Source of the DNA: Bacteroidota bacterium
GTDB taxonomy: Bacteria > Bacteroidota > Ignavibacteria > Ignavibacteriales > Melioribacteraceae
Assembly (NCBI GenBank): GCA_023397505.1
Contig: JAEWUC010000003.1
Location: 591,021-655,020 of the forward strand
Reading direction: 5' to 3'
Length of the DNA: 64,000 nucleotides
Shown piece by piece: positions 38,566 to 48,577 of this stretch (position 1 is its first letter; each line of letters opens with the position of its first letter). The notes under the pieces are model-generated. The model did no database searches. It worked only from the letters and a program-made list of their open reading frames with translations, and had not been told where the DNA came from. The translations under genes and the position numbers were made by a program.

Positions 38566-38595
38566 AAAAACGGGCTGCTTAATAAAAGCAACCCG
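38566..38595 (-). terminator. Intrinsic terminator read on the minus strand
   Basis: The stem cgggctgctt/aagcaacccg (38571-38580 with 38586-38595, one internal mismatch) has a 5-nt loop and a U run on the minus strand (38570-38566). It would terminate the lipoprotein gene at 38774, but the palindromic element at 38615-38759 lies between the two. Confidence 0.6.
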
Positions 38596-38614
38596 CTATT
38601 AAATCACTTATTTA

Positions 38615-38759
38615 AAGAGACCTCTGAAAAATATCGTTTGTCATTTCGACCGAAGGGAGAAATCTTTAATTATGATAAGATTTCTCAGTCACTTCGCTCC
38701 TTCTTCCAAAGGAATGCCTTTGGAAGAAATAACATTTTTGAATTTTTCAGAAGTCTCTT
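38615..38759. mobile_element. MITE-like nested palindromic element (145 bp)
   Basis: Terminal inverted repeats 38615-38632 and 38742-38759 agree at 17 of 18 positions. Inside lie a TGTCATTTCGA...GAGAAATCTTT arm (38639-38667) related to that flanking the GIY-YIG gene, a gatttctc arm opposite it, and a third hairpin ttccaaagg/cctttggaa near 38705-38723. It has no coding capacity. The element separates the lipoprotein gene from its likely terminator. Confidence 0.65.
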
Positions 38760-38773
38760 AAAATTATCTCTCA

Positions 38774-39436
38774 TTAATATATCGTATAGTACCAGTTGCC
38801 TTGGCTTGGTTCTTCAAGTTTAATTTCGGAAATATATGTATTCGTTGTTACATCAATTGCCGTAAGTACTACCACAAACTTATTCCAACCTTTTTCGAAA
38901 GTAATATTACTGTACTTTTCTTTTAAGTTAATCAACGTTCCACCAGAATAATAACTATGTGCAGTCATCCCGTTGATACTTACAGGTCTATCTACATAAA
39001 GATATTTTACATAAAAATCGCCGACCCTATCGAGAGAAATCTGGCTTCTATTTTGAACAAATCCAACTTCATTTTGCGGATCGGTTGCTTTTGCTATTCC
39101 CAAATCAGTTACGAGAAAATAGTTTGCTGATTGGTCGGATAAAGCAGGTTGTGTTGTGTAGTCATGATAAAGATACGTAATATTTGAAAGCTGATTATCA
39201 TAAGGTGCAAACAAATCGGTAATAGAAAAATTACCGTTTATATCTATAGCCGATGAACTAAACATTCCGTATTTAGCTATGTATGAAGTGCCGTGAACCC
39301 AGTTAATAATATTTCCGCTGATTCCAGTGATAGTTTTACCATTTTGCATATTGTTTCCAGCCGGATTTGAATCATTGTTATCGCATCCAAAAGTTAATAG
39401 AACAAGTGTGAATACAGAGATAATTGTTTTTTTCAT
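38774..39436 (-). CDS. Hypothetical lipoprotein
   Basis: 220 residues. A lipoprotein signal MKKTIISVFTLVLLTFGC ends at a lipobox Cys, followed by Asp-Asn residues. A beta-rich domain follows (TGISGNIINWVHGTSYIA..., SAIDINGNFSITDL), resembling small carboxypeptidase-regulatory or Ig-like folds, but no family is recognised. The start at 39436 is set by GGAG 8-11 nt upstream; the TTG at 39451 is unlikely. A single-gene unit. Confidence 0.75.
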   Translation of the reverse strand: MKKTIISVFTLVLLTFGCDNNDSNPAGNNMQNGKTITGISGNIINWVHGTSYIAKYGMFSSSAIDINGNFSITDLFAPYDNQLSNITYLYHDYTTQPALSDQSANYFLVTDLGIAKATDPQNEVGFVQNRSQISLDRVGDFYVKYLYVDRPVSINGMTAHSYYSGGTLINLKEKYSNITFEKGWNKFVVVLTAIDVTTNTYISEIKLEEPSQGNWYYTIY

Positions 39437-39883
39437 CAGAAAGTTCTCCAATTTAATGCAACAGTGATTTTTGAGATATAGAACAAGTTGCTGTTATTCT
39501 TATATCTTGAAAAGAATTTTCATCTAATAATATTTTGTAGGATAGCTGTATCCGTTTTCAAATAAAAGAAAGTTCAACCTGCTATTACATTATTCTTCAG
39601 CAAACCAATGGAGTTAATAATGTACCAGCGGTTTAAAAAGTATTACGTTAGAAATAATTAAGAGTGGCTAAAATTTCCACGCTCAGTAATAGAAAAATCG
39701 CAGAGATCCCTTGAATGAAATTTTTGTATCTAATCCAGTCACAATAAAGGAAAAAGATCTATCATTTGAATCATTCTTATCTGCTTAAAAATTGCATGCG
39801 AAATTACGAAAAAAAATCCTTGATTCATTAACTATTAAGAATATTTCCGGCTTCTATATTGGTTTAATATATTATTTATATTG
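39437..39883. other. AT-rich stretch without recognised genes
   Basis: I find no convincing coding frame, RNA gene or large repeat here. It separates the lipoprotein start from the 3' end of the GH97 gene and must contain the lipoprotein promoter, which I cannot place with confidence. Confidence 0.5.
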
Positions 39884-39919
39884 AATGCAGAGTTAGTAGT
39901 TCTCTAAACTCTGCATTCT
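39884..39919 (-). terminator. Hairpin at the end of the GH29-GH97 unit
   Basis: A perfect 12-bp inverted repeat gaatgcagagtt/aactctgcattc (39884-39895 with 39908-39919), 7 nt beyond the GH97 stop, with AT-rich sequence after it on the minus strand. The U tract is poor. Confidence 0.55.
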
Positions 39920-39926
39920 ATGTTCA

Positions 39927-41882
39927 TCACCTTACACTCAATATCGCCGCCCATCCGCCGCCGGGTGCGAGATGAATATTTAACTTTGTATTCTTGTTTA
40001 CTGTCTGCGTATTCTTTTTGTAGTCAACCGCGTTTCTATCGGCATTAATTCCATCCTGCCAAATATTTACTTTAAATTCACCTTCGGGCAAGAAAGAAAA
40101 ATCAATAATTAAATCGCGCGGTGTCCAATTTGTCATAGCACCGATAAACCATTTGTTCCCGTTTCGGCGTGCGATTAAAACATATTCACCAACTTCAGCA
40201 TCAAGGACTTTTGTATAATCCCAAACAGCCGGAACATCCGCCAAGAATTCCATGCATTCAGGTTCTTTGTAATAATTAGTAGGATTATCGGCGAGCATCT
40301 GCAAAGGACTTTCGAAAACAACATACATCGCCAATTGATGACAGCGGGTGCCTTGACTCATTGGAGTTGTAAATATTGGGCGGAATGCATCCTTCGTTGC
40401 ATTTATCATAGCTCCGGGCGTATAATCCATCGGACCGGCAAGCATTCGTGTAAAAGGAAGAGTTACTGCCATAGCCGGGTTTGCTTCTTCACTCCATTTT
40501 GAATTTTCCAAACCTTTTACACCCTCGCTCGTAATTACATTCGGGTAAGTTCGATACAATCCCGTTGGTTTGTAAGCGCCGTGAAAATCAACAAGCAATT
40601 TTCTTTTAGCGGCTTCATCTGCAATTTTTTAATAGTATTGCACCATTGGTTGATCGTCGCGCTGCATAAAATCTACTTTAATTCCCGCTGCTCCCCATAT
40701 TACAAATTGATCGAGCGCTTCCTTTAATTGATCATCAAGCGTTTTCCAAATTACCCATAAAATAACATCTACATTCTTTTGTTTGCCGTAATTAATAATT
40801 TCTTCAACATCGATGTCGGGATTTACATCTAATAAATTACCAAGCTTATACCAGCCCTCGTCAAGTATTATATATTCTATACCGAACTTAGATGCAAAAT
40901 CGATGTAGTATTTATAAGTTTCAGTATTCACACCTGCTTTAAAATCCACACCGTAAATATTGTTGAAGTTCCACCAGTCCCACGCAACCTTGCCGGGTTT
41001 AATCCATGAAAAGTCCGTTTTTGGATCGGCAGGTTTTGCAAGTTTATAAATCATTGTACTTTCAATTAAGTCGCCGTCCTTTTCCGAAACTACAATTACA
41101 CGCCACGGAAAATTTCTACTTCCCTTTGTTTCTGCGAGATAGTCTTTTCTTTCAGTTACATAAACATCGCGGTCGTTCCTTACAGTATCTTTCGACGGAA
41201 ATTGCGGGAACAATCCGGTAAAACTGTTTTGTTTGTTTTGATTCCTTGTTAAATACAAGCCGCAATAATCTTCAAGGTCGGCTTCCGTTATTACGACTTT
41301 TCTATTGTTGTCTAATTTTACAAGCGCGGGCAACGAACAGAATCTTTTTCCAGTTACTTCACTTAATTTTATCGACTGATAAATTCTCTCCGAATGCGAT
41401 ATAAAACTTTCTTCTTCGGGAAATAGAATGTCATAATCTTTGTCGAAGTTGAATTCAACCTGCTCGGATTTAATTATTATGTTTTCATCAAAACCAGTGC
41501 TGAATCGGTACGCAACACCGTCATCATAAACTCTGAATATCAAAGAATAATTTCCTTCGAAAGTCAAAATAAGTTCATTGTAATTATCTCTTATCTTTTC
41601 AAATTTTTGTTTGACTACAGGGCGCAGTACTTCATCAACTGTTCTTTTATTTTCATCTATTAATTTTGGATTTACACCAAGTACCCTTTCGTCATTCAAT
41701 GTTAACGAAATTTGTGAAGGCAGTAAAATTTTGTACCCGCTTTTAGATATGGAATAAGAAACGTTTTTATCAACAATTATTTTTACTTCAAACTTTTTGT
41801 TGGGTGAATCAACCTTAAATTCTTTTGCAGATAAAGTTGTTAAAAATATGGCAAAGATTAACATCAATATTTTAAAATTCAT
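39927..41882 (-). pseudogene. GH97 glycosidase interrupted by one in-frame TAA
   Basis: Reading from the ATG at 41882 (GGTGATAG upstream, signal peptide to LSAKEF), the frame encodes a GH97 N-domain and barrel up to KVDFMQRDDQPMVQYY, then meets TAA at 40631-40629. The same frame continues directly with KIADEAAKRKLLVDFHGAYKPTG to a normal end at 39927. Without the stop it would be about 651 residues, a full GH97 length. D404 in KVDF and E453 in TSEGVKG fit the retaining alpha-galactosidase-type members (family knowledge). A recent nonsense mutation or a sequencing error are both possible. It lies 40 nt after the GH29 gene. Confidence 0.88.
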
Positions 41883-41921
41883 TTCTATCACCGTTTGTTT
41901 TAATAAACAATTCAATAGTAA

Positions 41922-43973
41922 TTATTTTGAATGAAACAATACATTTGCCGGAATTTCTTGTTTCAAAATTCCAACTCCCCTGTAAAAAACTTTCAATTCC
42001 TCGCCGCCGGCGCTTTCAAAAAATAATACACGTATTGGATGAAAACCTTTTGCGAGAGCAATTGAGCCCGATTTTTCTACAGCCCCATGCTCAAGATCAT
42101 TATCGACAACTAATTTTTCGCCAATAAACAAGCGGCTTCCGTCATCAGACGATGTAAAAAAATTGTAAACACCATCGGCAGGAATTCTAATAAAACCCGA
42201 GTATTCTATCCCGAAATTATCGGAAACTTTTTCATCGATAATTAAAAAATTCGGAACAGTCCCTTCTTTCAGTGATTTCATCGAACTAAAGTCGGGCAAT
42301 TTATTCCATTTGCCTTCAAAATATTTATACGAAACTCCCGGTTCCGGATTTTCAACTTTTAAAGAAGCTTCGGGAACAACTCTTGTGAAAATATCTTTTG
42401 CAACAGCGCTGACAGGTTTTCCATTTCTAAAACAACGCGCTGAGATTTCGGCAGAATTCGTCAAAACAATTTTTCCGTCGGACTTTTGAGATTTGATAGT
42501 CGGTTCGCTTCCGTCGAGTGTATAATAAATCTCAATATTATCATGTTCGGATTTAATCGTCACTTCATGAGAATCAACAAATATATTTCCATCGGCTTCA
42601 ATCAGCGGCGGATTATTAACATCGGCTTTTCCAACAACATCTAAAACTATAACGCTGTTATTTGCATCGGGGGCTTTAACCGGGACTGATAGAATTAATG
42701 CATCTTCTTTTCTTTCAGCAGCAAGAGAAGTTTTCTTTTCATCGGCAAGAACAAACGCGGTTTTCGGTTCGTTATAAATTCCTGGAACAATTAGTTTTCC
42801 ATCCGCTGGCCAGTCAAATACATGCAAATATAATCTCGTACCGTCCGCATTTATTTTCTGTGTACATCTTCCCCAATCTAATTTTCTAAATGGACTTGCA
42901 CTTGTTCCGTAAATTGCTTGGCCGTTTTTTTTCATCCATTCGCCGATCTCAGCCAAACGCTCGATACTTTCTTGCGGGAAAACTCCTTCGGCAGTCGGAC
43001 CGACGTTCAACAAATAATTTCCGCCCTTCGATGCAATGTCGGCTAACATTTGTAAAATTTCTTTTACCGATTTCCAATTTTTGTCATTTTTATTGTAGCC
43101 CCAATAATCATTCATAGTCATGCATGCTTCCCAATCAACGCCGGGCAAACCTGTTGCAGGAATTGTTTGTTCGGGTGTTCCGAAATCACCGGCAAATCCG
43201 CCTTCAACAGTAAATCCTTCCATACCGCCTCTTGCAGAACTCACACGGTTGTTTACAATTATTTGCGGCTGTATACTTCGTACGTAATTATAAAGATCTC
43301 GCCCGCGTTCGTCGCTCCATGTTTTTTCCCACTCGCCGTCGAACCATAACACGCCGAGATTCCCGTAATTAGTCTCCAGTTCTTTGAGTTGGTTTTTTAG
43401 ATATACAACAAATCTTTCAAAATCCGCGTCTTCAGTAGATCTTGTTTTTTCCCAATCCCTTCGCGGTAAATAGTCGGGATGATGCCAATCCATTATTGAA
43501 TGATAAAAACATAATTTTATTCCTTCCTTTTTACATGCCTCGGATAGTTCTTTTAAAACATCTCTTTTGAAAGGAGTGGACATAATATCGAAGTCGGTAT
43601 ATTTCGAATCGAACAAACAAAATCCGTCGTGATGTTTGGAAGTGATTACGATGTATTTCATACCTGCGTTTTTAGCAGTTCGTACCCAATCATCGGCATT
43701 GAATTTAGCGGGATTAAATTGTTCGACAAGCTTATCATATTCCTCTACGGGTATTTGTGCTTGTGTACGAATCCACTCCGCATAGGTTTTTACGCCGTTC
43801 CATTCGCCGGCGGGAATAGAATATAAACCCCAATGAATAAACATACCGAAGCGCGCTTCGCGCCACCATTCCATTCTTTCGTCGCGCTGTTGTTTTGTTT
43901 CCTGTGTAAAATCCTGCGCATTAGTTATCAAAAACGCTATGATAACATAAAGAAGTAACAATATTTTTTTCAT
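41922..43973 (-). CDS. Secreted GH29 alpha-L-fucosidase with PA14-like C-terminus
   Basis: 683 residues with signal peptide (to ITNAQ). The GH29 barrel has MFIHWGLYSIPAGEW, ITSKHHDGFCLFDSK and LGVLWFDGEWEKTW, the latter with the nucleophile Asp. A beta-domain follows, then a chitobiase-type module (IEIYYTLDGSEPT, about 485-545) and a PA14-like sugar-binding domain (GVYNFFTSSDDGSRLFIG, about 600-683). It removes terminal alpha-L-fucose from glycans. RBS GGGGA. The GH97 gene follows, so together they suggest use of a fucosylated, galactose-containing glycan (inference). Confidence 0.92.
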   Translation of the reverse strand: MKKILLLLYVIIAFLITNAQDFTQETKQQRDERMEWWREARFGMFIHWGLYSIPAGEWNGVKTYAEWIRTQAQIPVEEYDKLVEQFNPAKFNADDWVRTAKNAGMKYIVITSKHHDGFCLFDSKYTDFDIMSTPFKRDVLKELSEACKKEGIKLCFYHSIMDWHHPDYLPRRDWEKTRSTEDADFERFVVYLKNQLKELETNYGNLGVLWFDGEWEKTWSDERGRDLYNYVRSIQPQIIVNNRVSSARGGMEGFTVEGGFAGDFGTPEQTIPATGLPGVDWEACMTMNDYWGYNKNDKNWKSVKEILQMLADIASKGGNYLLNVGPTAEGVFPQESIERLAEIGEWMKKNGQAIYGTSASPFRKLDWGRCTQKINADGTRLYLHVFDWPADGKLIVPGIYNEPKTAFVLADEKKTSLAAERKEDALILSVPVKAPDANNSVIVLDVVGKADVNNPPLIEADGNIFVDSHEVTIKSEHDNIEIYYTLDGSEPTIKSQKSDGKIVLTNSAEISARCFRNGKPVSAVAKDIFTRVVPEASLKVENPEPGVSYKYFEGKWNKLPDFSSMKSLKEGTVPNFLIIDEKVSDNFGIEYSGFIRIPADGVYNFFTSSDDGSRLFIGEKLVVDNDLEHGAVEKSGSIALAKGFHPIRVLFFESAGGEELKVFYRGVGILKQEIPANVLFHSK

Positions 43974-44222
43974 ATCCCCACTTAATTATAGGTTGGATTT
44001 AAATATCATTTATGCTCTTTCAAAAAATATCATTAATTGGTATTTAATTACAGCACTATTTTTACTATTCATAAAAACGCATAAATAATAGTCCTCAAAA
44101 ACTTTCCATCGTAAAGAGTATGATAAAAGCATTAGTGAAGAATTATCAAAATTATTTAGTTAAAAAATCTCCGGCGATAAATATTTTTATTAGTTTTAGT
44201 TATAAAAAATCGGAACATAAAA

Positions 44223-44915
44223 ATGAAAACGATTGGACTTGTCGGCGGAGCGAGCTGGGTTTCAACAGCGGATTATTATAAACTTCTAAACGAAAAAGTT
44301 AACAAGCAACTTGGCGGCGATAATTTTGCAAAGTGCATAATTTACTCTTTCAATTTCGCGCAATTGGTTGAATGGAGTCATAAAGGCGAATGGGACAAAA
44401 TGCTTGAATCTGTTACGGATATTTCACGTAATCTCAAAACTTCGGGAGCGGAAGGAATAATTCTATGTGCAAATACTATGCATCTTATTGCGGATGATTT
44501 AAGAAAACGAATCGATATTCCTATAATTCATATCGCTGAGGAAACCGCAAAAATTATTGCGGAGAAAGGATTAAGAAAAGTTGCTCTCCTAGGAACAAGA
44601 TTTACAATGGAGAACGATTTCTTTAAAAAGAAACTCGCTGAAAAACAAATCCAAACCTTAATCCCGTCTGATGCCGAAAGAGATTTTATTCACCGTTCAA
44701 TATTTGACGAACTTGGAAAAGATATATTTAAGCAAGAAACCAAGAACGAATACATTTCAATAATCGATCGTCTTACCTCTGAAGGTGCAGAAGGAATAAT
44801 TCTCGGGTGTACAGAAATCCCCTTGTTGATAAAACAACCAGATACAAAGATTCCGCTTTTTGATACACTCAATATTCATGTGGATGCATGTTTGAAATTT
44901 GCTTTCGGGGGATAA
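44223..44915 (+). CDS. Aspartate/glutamate racemase family protein
   Basis: 230 residues. MKTIGLVGGASWVSTADYY opens the fold. The two catalytic cysteines lie in IILCANTMH and IILGCTEIPLL, as in PLP-independent Asp/Glu and YgeA-type broad racemases. Substrate preference cannot be fixed by eye. It stands alone after a 249-nt AT-rich spacer shared divergently with the fucosidase gene, so promoters for both genes should lie there. Confidence 0.9.
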   Translation: MKTIGLVGGASWVSTADYYKLLNEKVNKQLGGDNFAKCIIYSFNFAQLVEWSHKGEWDKMLESVTDISRNLKTSGAEGIILCANTMHLIADDLRKRIDIPIIHIAEETAKIIAEKGLRKVALLGTRFTMENDFFKKKLAEKQIQTLIPSDAERDFIHRSIFDELGKDIFKQETKNEYISIIDRLTSEGAEGIILGCTEIPLLIKQPDTKIPLFDTLNIHVDACLKFAFGG

Positions 44916-45268
44916 TGACAAAGTTAGAAAATTTTACTACATGCAAGTAGTTTGAATTGATTTCTGCAGTGTTGACATTTGTTAATCTTAACATACCTAT
45001 ACGATATAAAACGTGGTATGTATGATTTAGCAATCACTATTGTTTGTTTTTGCATACAGCCATTCTTAATAATTTTTTAACATTCGAAAATTTCCTTCGA
45101 TTTCTTACAACAAACCTCGTTTTATCATTAAACAATCCCGGCATGCCGATTGTAAATCGGACAGCTTTGTCACCCGAAATCAATTTTCATTCGTCATAAT
45201 GAGTGATAATTAACAGGACTAGGTATAATTATACAAGAAAACACATAACAATCAAATGGGGGAATGCA
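44916..45268. other. Intergenic region with small palindromes upstream of a TonB receptor
   Basis: No gene is seen. Notable elements are TTGACA (44972-44977), the palindrome GTTAATCTTAAC (44981-44992), CGGCATGCCG (45139-45148), and an overlapping ccgatt/aatcgg hairpin (45146-45160). They probably include the promoter of the receptor operon, but no -10 box at proper spacing is convincing. Confidence 0.4.
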
Positions 45269-47644
45269 ATGCTATTGCGGAACACTCTTTTTATTCTATT
45301 AATTCTTTTATTCATATCAACAATTAAACTTGAAGCGCAGAACAATTCGAAGATTAACATAAGCGGTTTTGTTTACGACGATTCCAACGGCGAAGCATTA
45401 ATAGGCGCGAATGTTTATTTAAAAGAATTACAGTTGGGAAATGCAACAAATAATATCGGCTACTTTGTTATTTCCGAAGTACCAAAAGGCAAGCACACTT
45501 TGATAATCAGTTACATTGGTTATCAAACTCAGGTAAAAGAAATCGACACCGAAACTCTAAGTAAAAATGCTATTAGGATTTATATAAAGCCGGAAGCATT
45601 AAGTACCGGAGAAATTGTAGTATCGGGCGATTCATCAAGCGTGATAGATAAGCTTTTCACAAAGCCAATTTCAAAAATGGAATTGAGTTCCAAACAGGTA
45701 AATCAAATTCCGCAGGTAGTTGAAGCCGATTTATTACGCGCACTTCAAACGATGCCGGGGATAGTTGCCCTTTCCGATTTTTCATCCGCGCTTTACGTTC
45801 GGGGCGGAACGCCGGATCAAAATTTGTTTTTGCTAGACGGTACGGATGTTTATAACCCGGAACATGCGTTCGGTATTTTTTCAACATTCAATACAAACGC
45901 GATTAAAAAAGTGGAAGTATCGAAAGGCGGGTTCGGTGCCGAATACGGCGGCCGGCTTTCTTCCGTGCTAAACGTTACGAACCTTGACGGCAATAGAAAT
46001 AATTTCGAAGGAGTTGTTAATGTAAGTCTGCTTTCCGGCTCTACAACACTACAAATGCCGGTAGGAAATTTCGGTTCAATTTCGGGTTCTTTCAGAAGAA
46101 CATATATCGATCAAACATATTCCAAATGGATAGACGAAGTGCCGAATTATTATTTCTACGACGGGAACTTAAAAGGTTATTTTGATTTGGGGGATAGAGA
46201 CAAACTTACATTCAGTTATTTCGGCGGACTTGATAAACTCGATTATCAATTCGACAAAGATGCGCCTGAAAGTTTCCGGTTTCTTTACGATTGGGGCAAC
46301 ACAACAGGCAGCGTTAACTGGAAGCATATCTTCAATTCAAAACTATTCACAAGTATTTGGGTTACAGGCAGCAAGTTCGAATCAAATTTCAAACTTGACC
46401 AAATACAAAACATGAATGAAAAAAACCTGCTTACTGATTACGCCGTTAAAGGAACGGTTGAGTATTACGCTACGAATAATTTAATATTAAAACTCGGGGC
46501 AGAGCATAAACGGCTTAACTTCAGGTATAAATTTGATTGGGATGAAGGATTAACCGATATAAATGCAAAGCCTGTTTCAACAGCAGCTTATCTCAGCGCA
46601 AATTGGAAACCTTCAATACTTTGGGATATCGAAATCGGGGCTCGCTACAATTATTACAGGGAAAACAGAACATTTACCGGTGTTGATCCAAGATTATCAA
46701 TCAAGTACCGGCTTACCGAAACAAGCAACGTTAAATTCGCCGCGGGTATGTATCATCAATACATGAACAGGGTTCCAAGAATGTTTATTTCGAGCATCTG
46801 GTCGTCTGCCGATAAATTTACAAACGATTCAAAGTCAACACATTTTATACTCGGTTATCAAAAACAAATAGGAAATATTATCGAATTCGAAGCGGAAGTA
46901 TATTACAAAGACTACAAAGATATTTATCAATACAACGAGAATATGAACGCAACCTACTCGCCTGATTATTACGATGAGCAGAACAATCCAGTTTATACTT
47001 CAACCGAAAATATTTTCACACGGGGCGACGGTCATTCCTACGGCTTTGAATTAATGCTTAGAAAAGATATAGGCGCCGTTACCGGCTGGCTTTCATATTC
47101 ATATTCCAATACAAAACATAAGTTCGACGGTATAAATCAAAACAAGGAATACCAGCCGCGCCACAACAGGGGCTCGGTTGTTAATCTTGTGCTTAACGGC
47201 GACATGGGCAATTTATTCAGCGGAAGATGGAACGAAGCTCCCGTTAAATCCGGTTCAAAATGGCTAGTAGGTATCAATTTTGTTTATGCAAGCGGTCAGC
47301 CGCTTACAACACCTGCCTCGGCTTATTATGTTAACACTCTGCCTGATTGGAATAACTACGGCGGGGCTACCGGCGATTTACCGGCTTATAAACTATACCC
47401 CGGCGAAATCAATTCTTTCAAACTGCCGGATTATATAAGAATGGATTTAAGCATTACATGGGAAAAAGATTACGGCTCATGGACTCTCGCTCCTTACTTG
47501 CAAATATTCAATCTCGGCAACAGGCAAAACGTATGGTTTATAAATTACAAGGATAAGAACAATAACGGGATTATTACGCAGGAGATAGAAAAAGTAAATA
47601 TGCTTCCCTTGCTGCCGAGTATTGGAGTTACAATCAGATTCTGA
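45269..47644 (+). CDS. TonB-dependent outer-membrane receptor
   Basis: 791 residues with signal peptide (LLILLFISTIKLEAQ). A carboxypeptidase-regulatory-like domain (GFVYDDSNGEALIGANVYL, about 30-110) precedes the plug (PQVVEADLLRALQTMPGI, LYVRGGTPDQNLFLLDGTDVYNP) and a 22-strand barrel ending in the usual aromatic-terminated strand (SIGVTIRF). The start at 45269 has GGGGGAA upstream. It is followed at 40 nt by a DUF4249 lipoprotein, a pairing recurrent in Bacteroidota. The imported ligand is unknown. Confidence 0.9.
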   Translation: MLLRNTLFILLILLFISTIKLEAQNNSKINISGFVYDDSNGEALIGANVYLKELQLGNATNNIGYFVISEVPKGKHTLIISYIGYQTQVKEIDTETLSKNAIRIYIKPEALSTGEIVVSGDSSSVIDKLFTKPISKMELSSKQVNQIPQVVEADLLRALQTMPGIVALSDFSSALYVRGGTPDQNLFLLDGTDVYNPEHAFGIFSTFNTNAIKKVEVSKGGFGAEYGGRLSSVLNVTNLDGNRNNFEGVVNVSLLSGSTTLQMPVGNFGSISGSFRRTYIDQTYSKWIDEVPNYYFYDGNLKGYFDLGDRDKLTFSYFGGLDKLDYQFDKDAPESFRFLYDWGNTTGSVNWKHIFNSKLFTSIWVTGSKFESNFKLDQIQNMNEKNLLTDYAVKGTVEYYATNNLILKLGAEHKRLNFRYKFDWDEGLTDINAKPVSTAAYLSANWKPSILWDIEIGARYNYYRENRTFTGVDPRLSIKYRLTETSNVKFAAGMYHQYMNRVPRMFISSIWSSADKFTNDSKSTHFILGYQKQIGNIIEFEAEVYYKDYKDIYQYNENMNATYSPDYYDEQNNPVYTSTENIFTRGDGHSYGFELMLRKDIGAVTGWLSYSYSNTKHKFDGINQNKEYQPRHNRGSVVNLVLNGDMGNLFSGRWNEAPVKSGSKWLVGINFVYASGQPLTTPASAYYVNTLPDWNNYGGATGDLPAYKLYPGEINSFKLPDYIRMDLSITWEKDYGSWTLAPYLQIFNLGNRQNVWFINYKDKNNNGIITQEIEKVNMLPLLPSIGVTIRF

Positions 47645-47684
47645 TTTATTGTACCATTTATCAAAACGAAAACGAGGAAAAAAA

Positions 47685-48554
47685 ATGAAACTGATAAAAT
47701 TATTTTCACTTCTATTAATAGTATTTATGTTTTCAAAATGCGGCGACCCCGATGTAGAAATTACGAATTCAACTTATGAACCGAAGATTGCAGTCGAAGC
47801 TTACTTGTTTTGCGGTGAAACAGTTAAGAATATCCGTCTTTCAAGAAATTTCGAATTGAATAAATACCAGGATATGAAAAACCTTTTCCTTTCGCCGAGC
47901 GTGAATAATGTAGTTGCAACAATCAACGGCATACCGCTGGAATTTGATGAATCATCAAAAACATATTTTAACAATCAAATTACTGTTGATTATTGGACAA
48001 CTTATAAACTTGAAATAAGCGCGGTAATAGACGGTAAAGAATTACATGCTTCATCGGTTACTACTACACCCAAAAAAGGATTTGAGATTATCAATAAAGA
48101 TTTAGGAACAGTTAAGTACAGGCAAGCTCCTCTTAAAATTGATTTTAAAACTTCGCCGGGCACCAACCTTTATGTCTTTTCTTTAATGGCAGATTCTGCC
48201 GGTGTTAAAAACTTTATTTTCGATAATCCTTACTTCCCCGGCATGAGCGAAGATGATGTTCTCGATAATTATAACGAATACCGTTACCAGTACAATCTTA
48301 TAAGCGATATCAATTCAAACATTATAACTGATTATTCCTATAACGTTCACGGATATGATACTTGGTTTTATAGTCCTTATACCGTTACGGTTTACGCGGG
48401 CGACAAAAATTTTCTATATTATCTTTTTACCGCTTCAAACGTAATGGAAATGGACGGCAACTTCCACGAACCTATTGTTATTTTCGAGGGTGACGGCGTT
48501 GGCGTTTTCGCTTCTGCGATAAAAGAAACTGTAAGATTTAACATAATAAGATAA
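47685..48554 (+). CDS. DUF4249-like lipoprotein partner of the TonB receptor
   Basis: 289 residues. A lipoprotein signal ends at FMFSKCGD. The beginning of the mature part, EPKIAVEAYLFCGETVKNIRLSRNF, and TYKLEISAVIDGKELHASSVT match the beta-sandwich start of DUF4249 proteins. These are encoded beside TonB receptors and may act as surface ligand-binding partners, analogous to SusD (inference). The start at 47685 has GAGGA upstream. Confidence 0.78.
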   Translation: MKLIKLFSLLLIVFMFSKCGDPDVEITNSTYEPKIAVEAYLFCGETVKNIRLSRNFELNKYQDMKNLFLSPSVNNVVATINGIPLEFDESSKTYFNNQITVDYWTTYKLEISAVIDGKELHASSVTTTPKKGFEIINKDLGTVKYRQAPLKIDFKTSPGTNLYVFSLMADSAGVKNFIFDNPYFPGMSEDDVLDNYNEYRYQYNLISDINSNIITDYSYNVHGYDTWFYSPYTVTVYAGDKNFLYYLFTASNVMEMDGNFHEPIVIFEGDGVGVFASAIKETVRFNIIR

Positions 48555-48577
48555 TATTTTACACCCTGGAGATTATA

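Noticed and set aside
39437..39883. Possible decayed gene in the longest non-coding stretch
   Set aside because: Translation in all frames gives only short fragments without family motifs.
44972..44992. TTGACA followed by GTTAATCTTAAC as a Rex box
   Set aside because: The half-sites are spaced by 2 nt instead of the longer spacer of known Rex boxes, and the site lies before a TonB receptor, not a redox gene.
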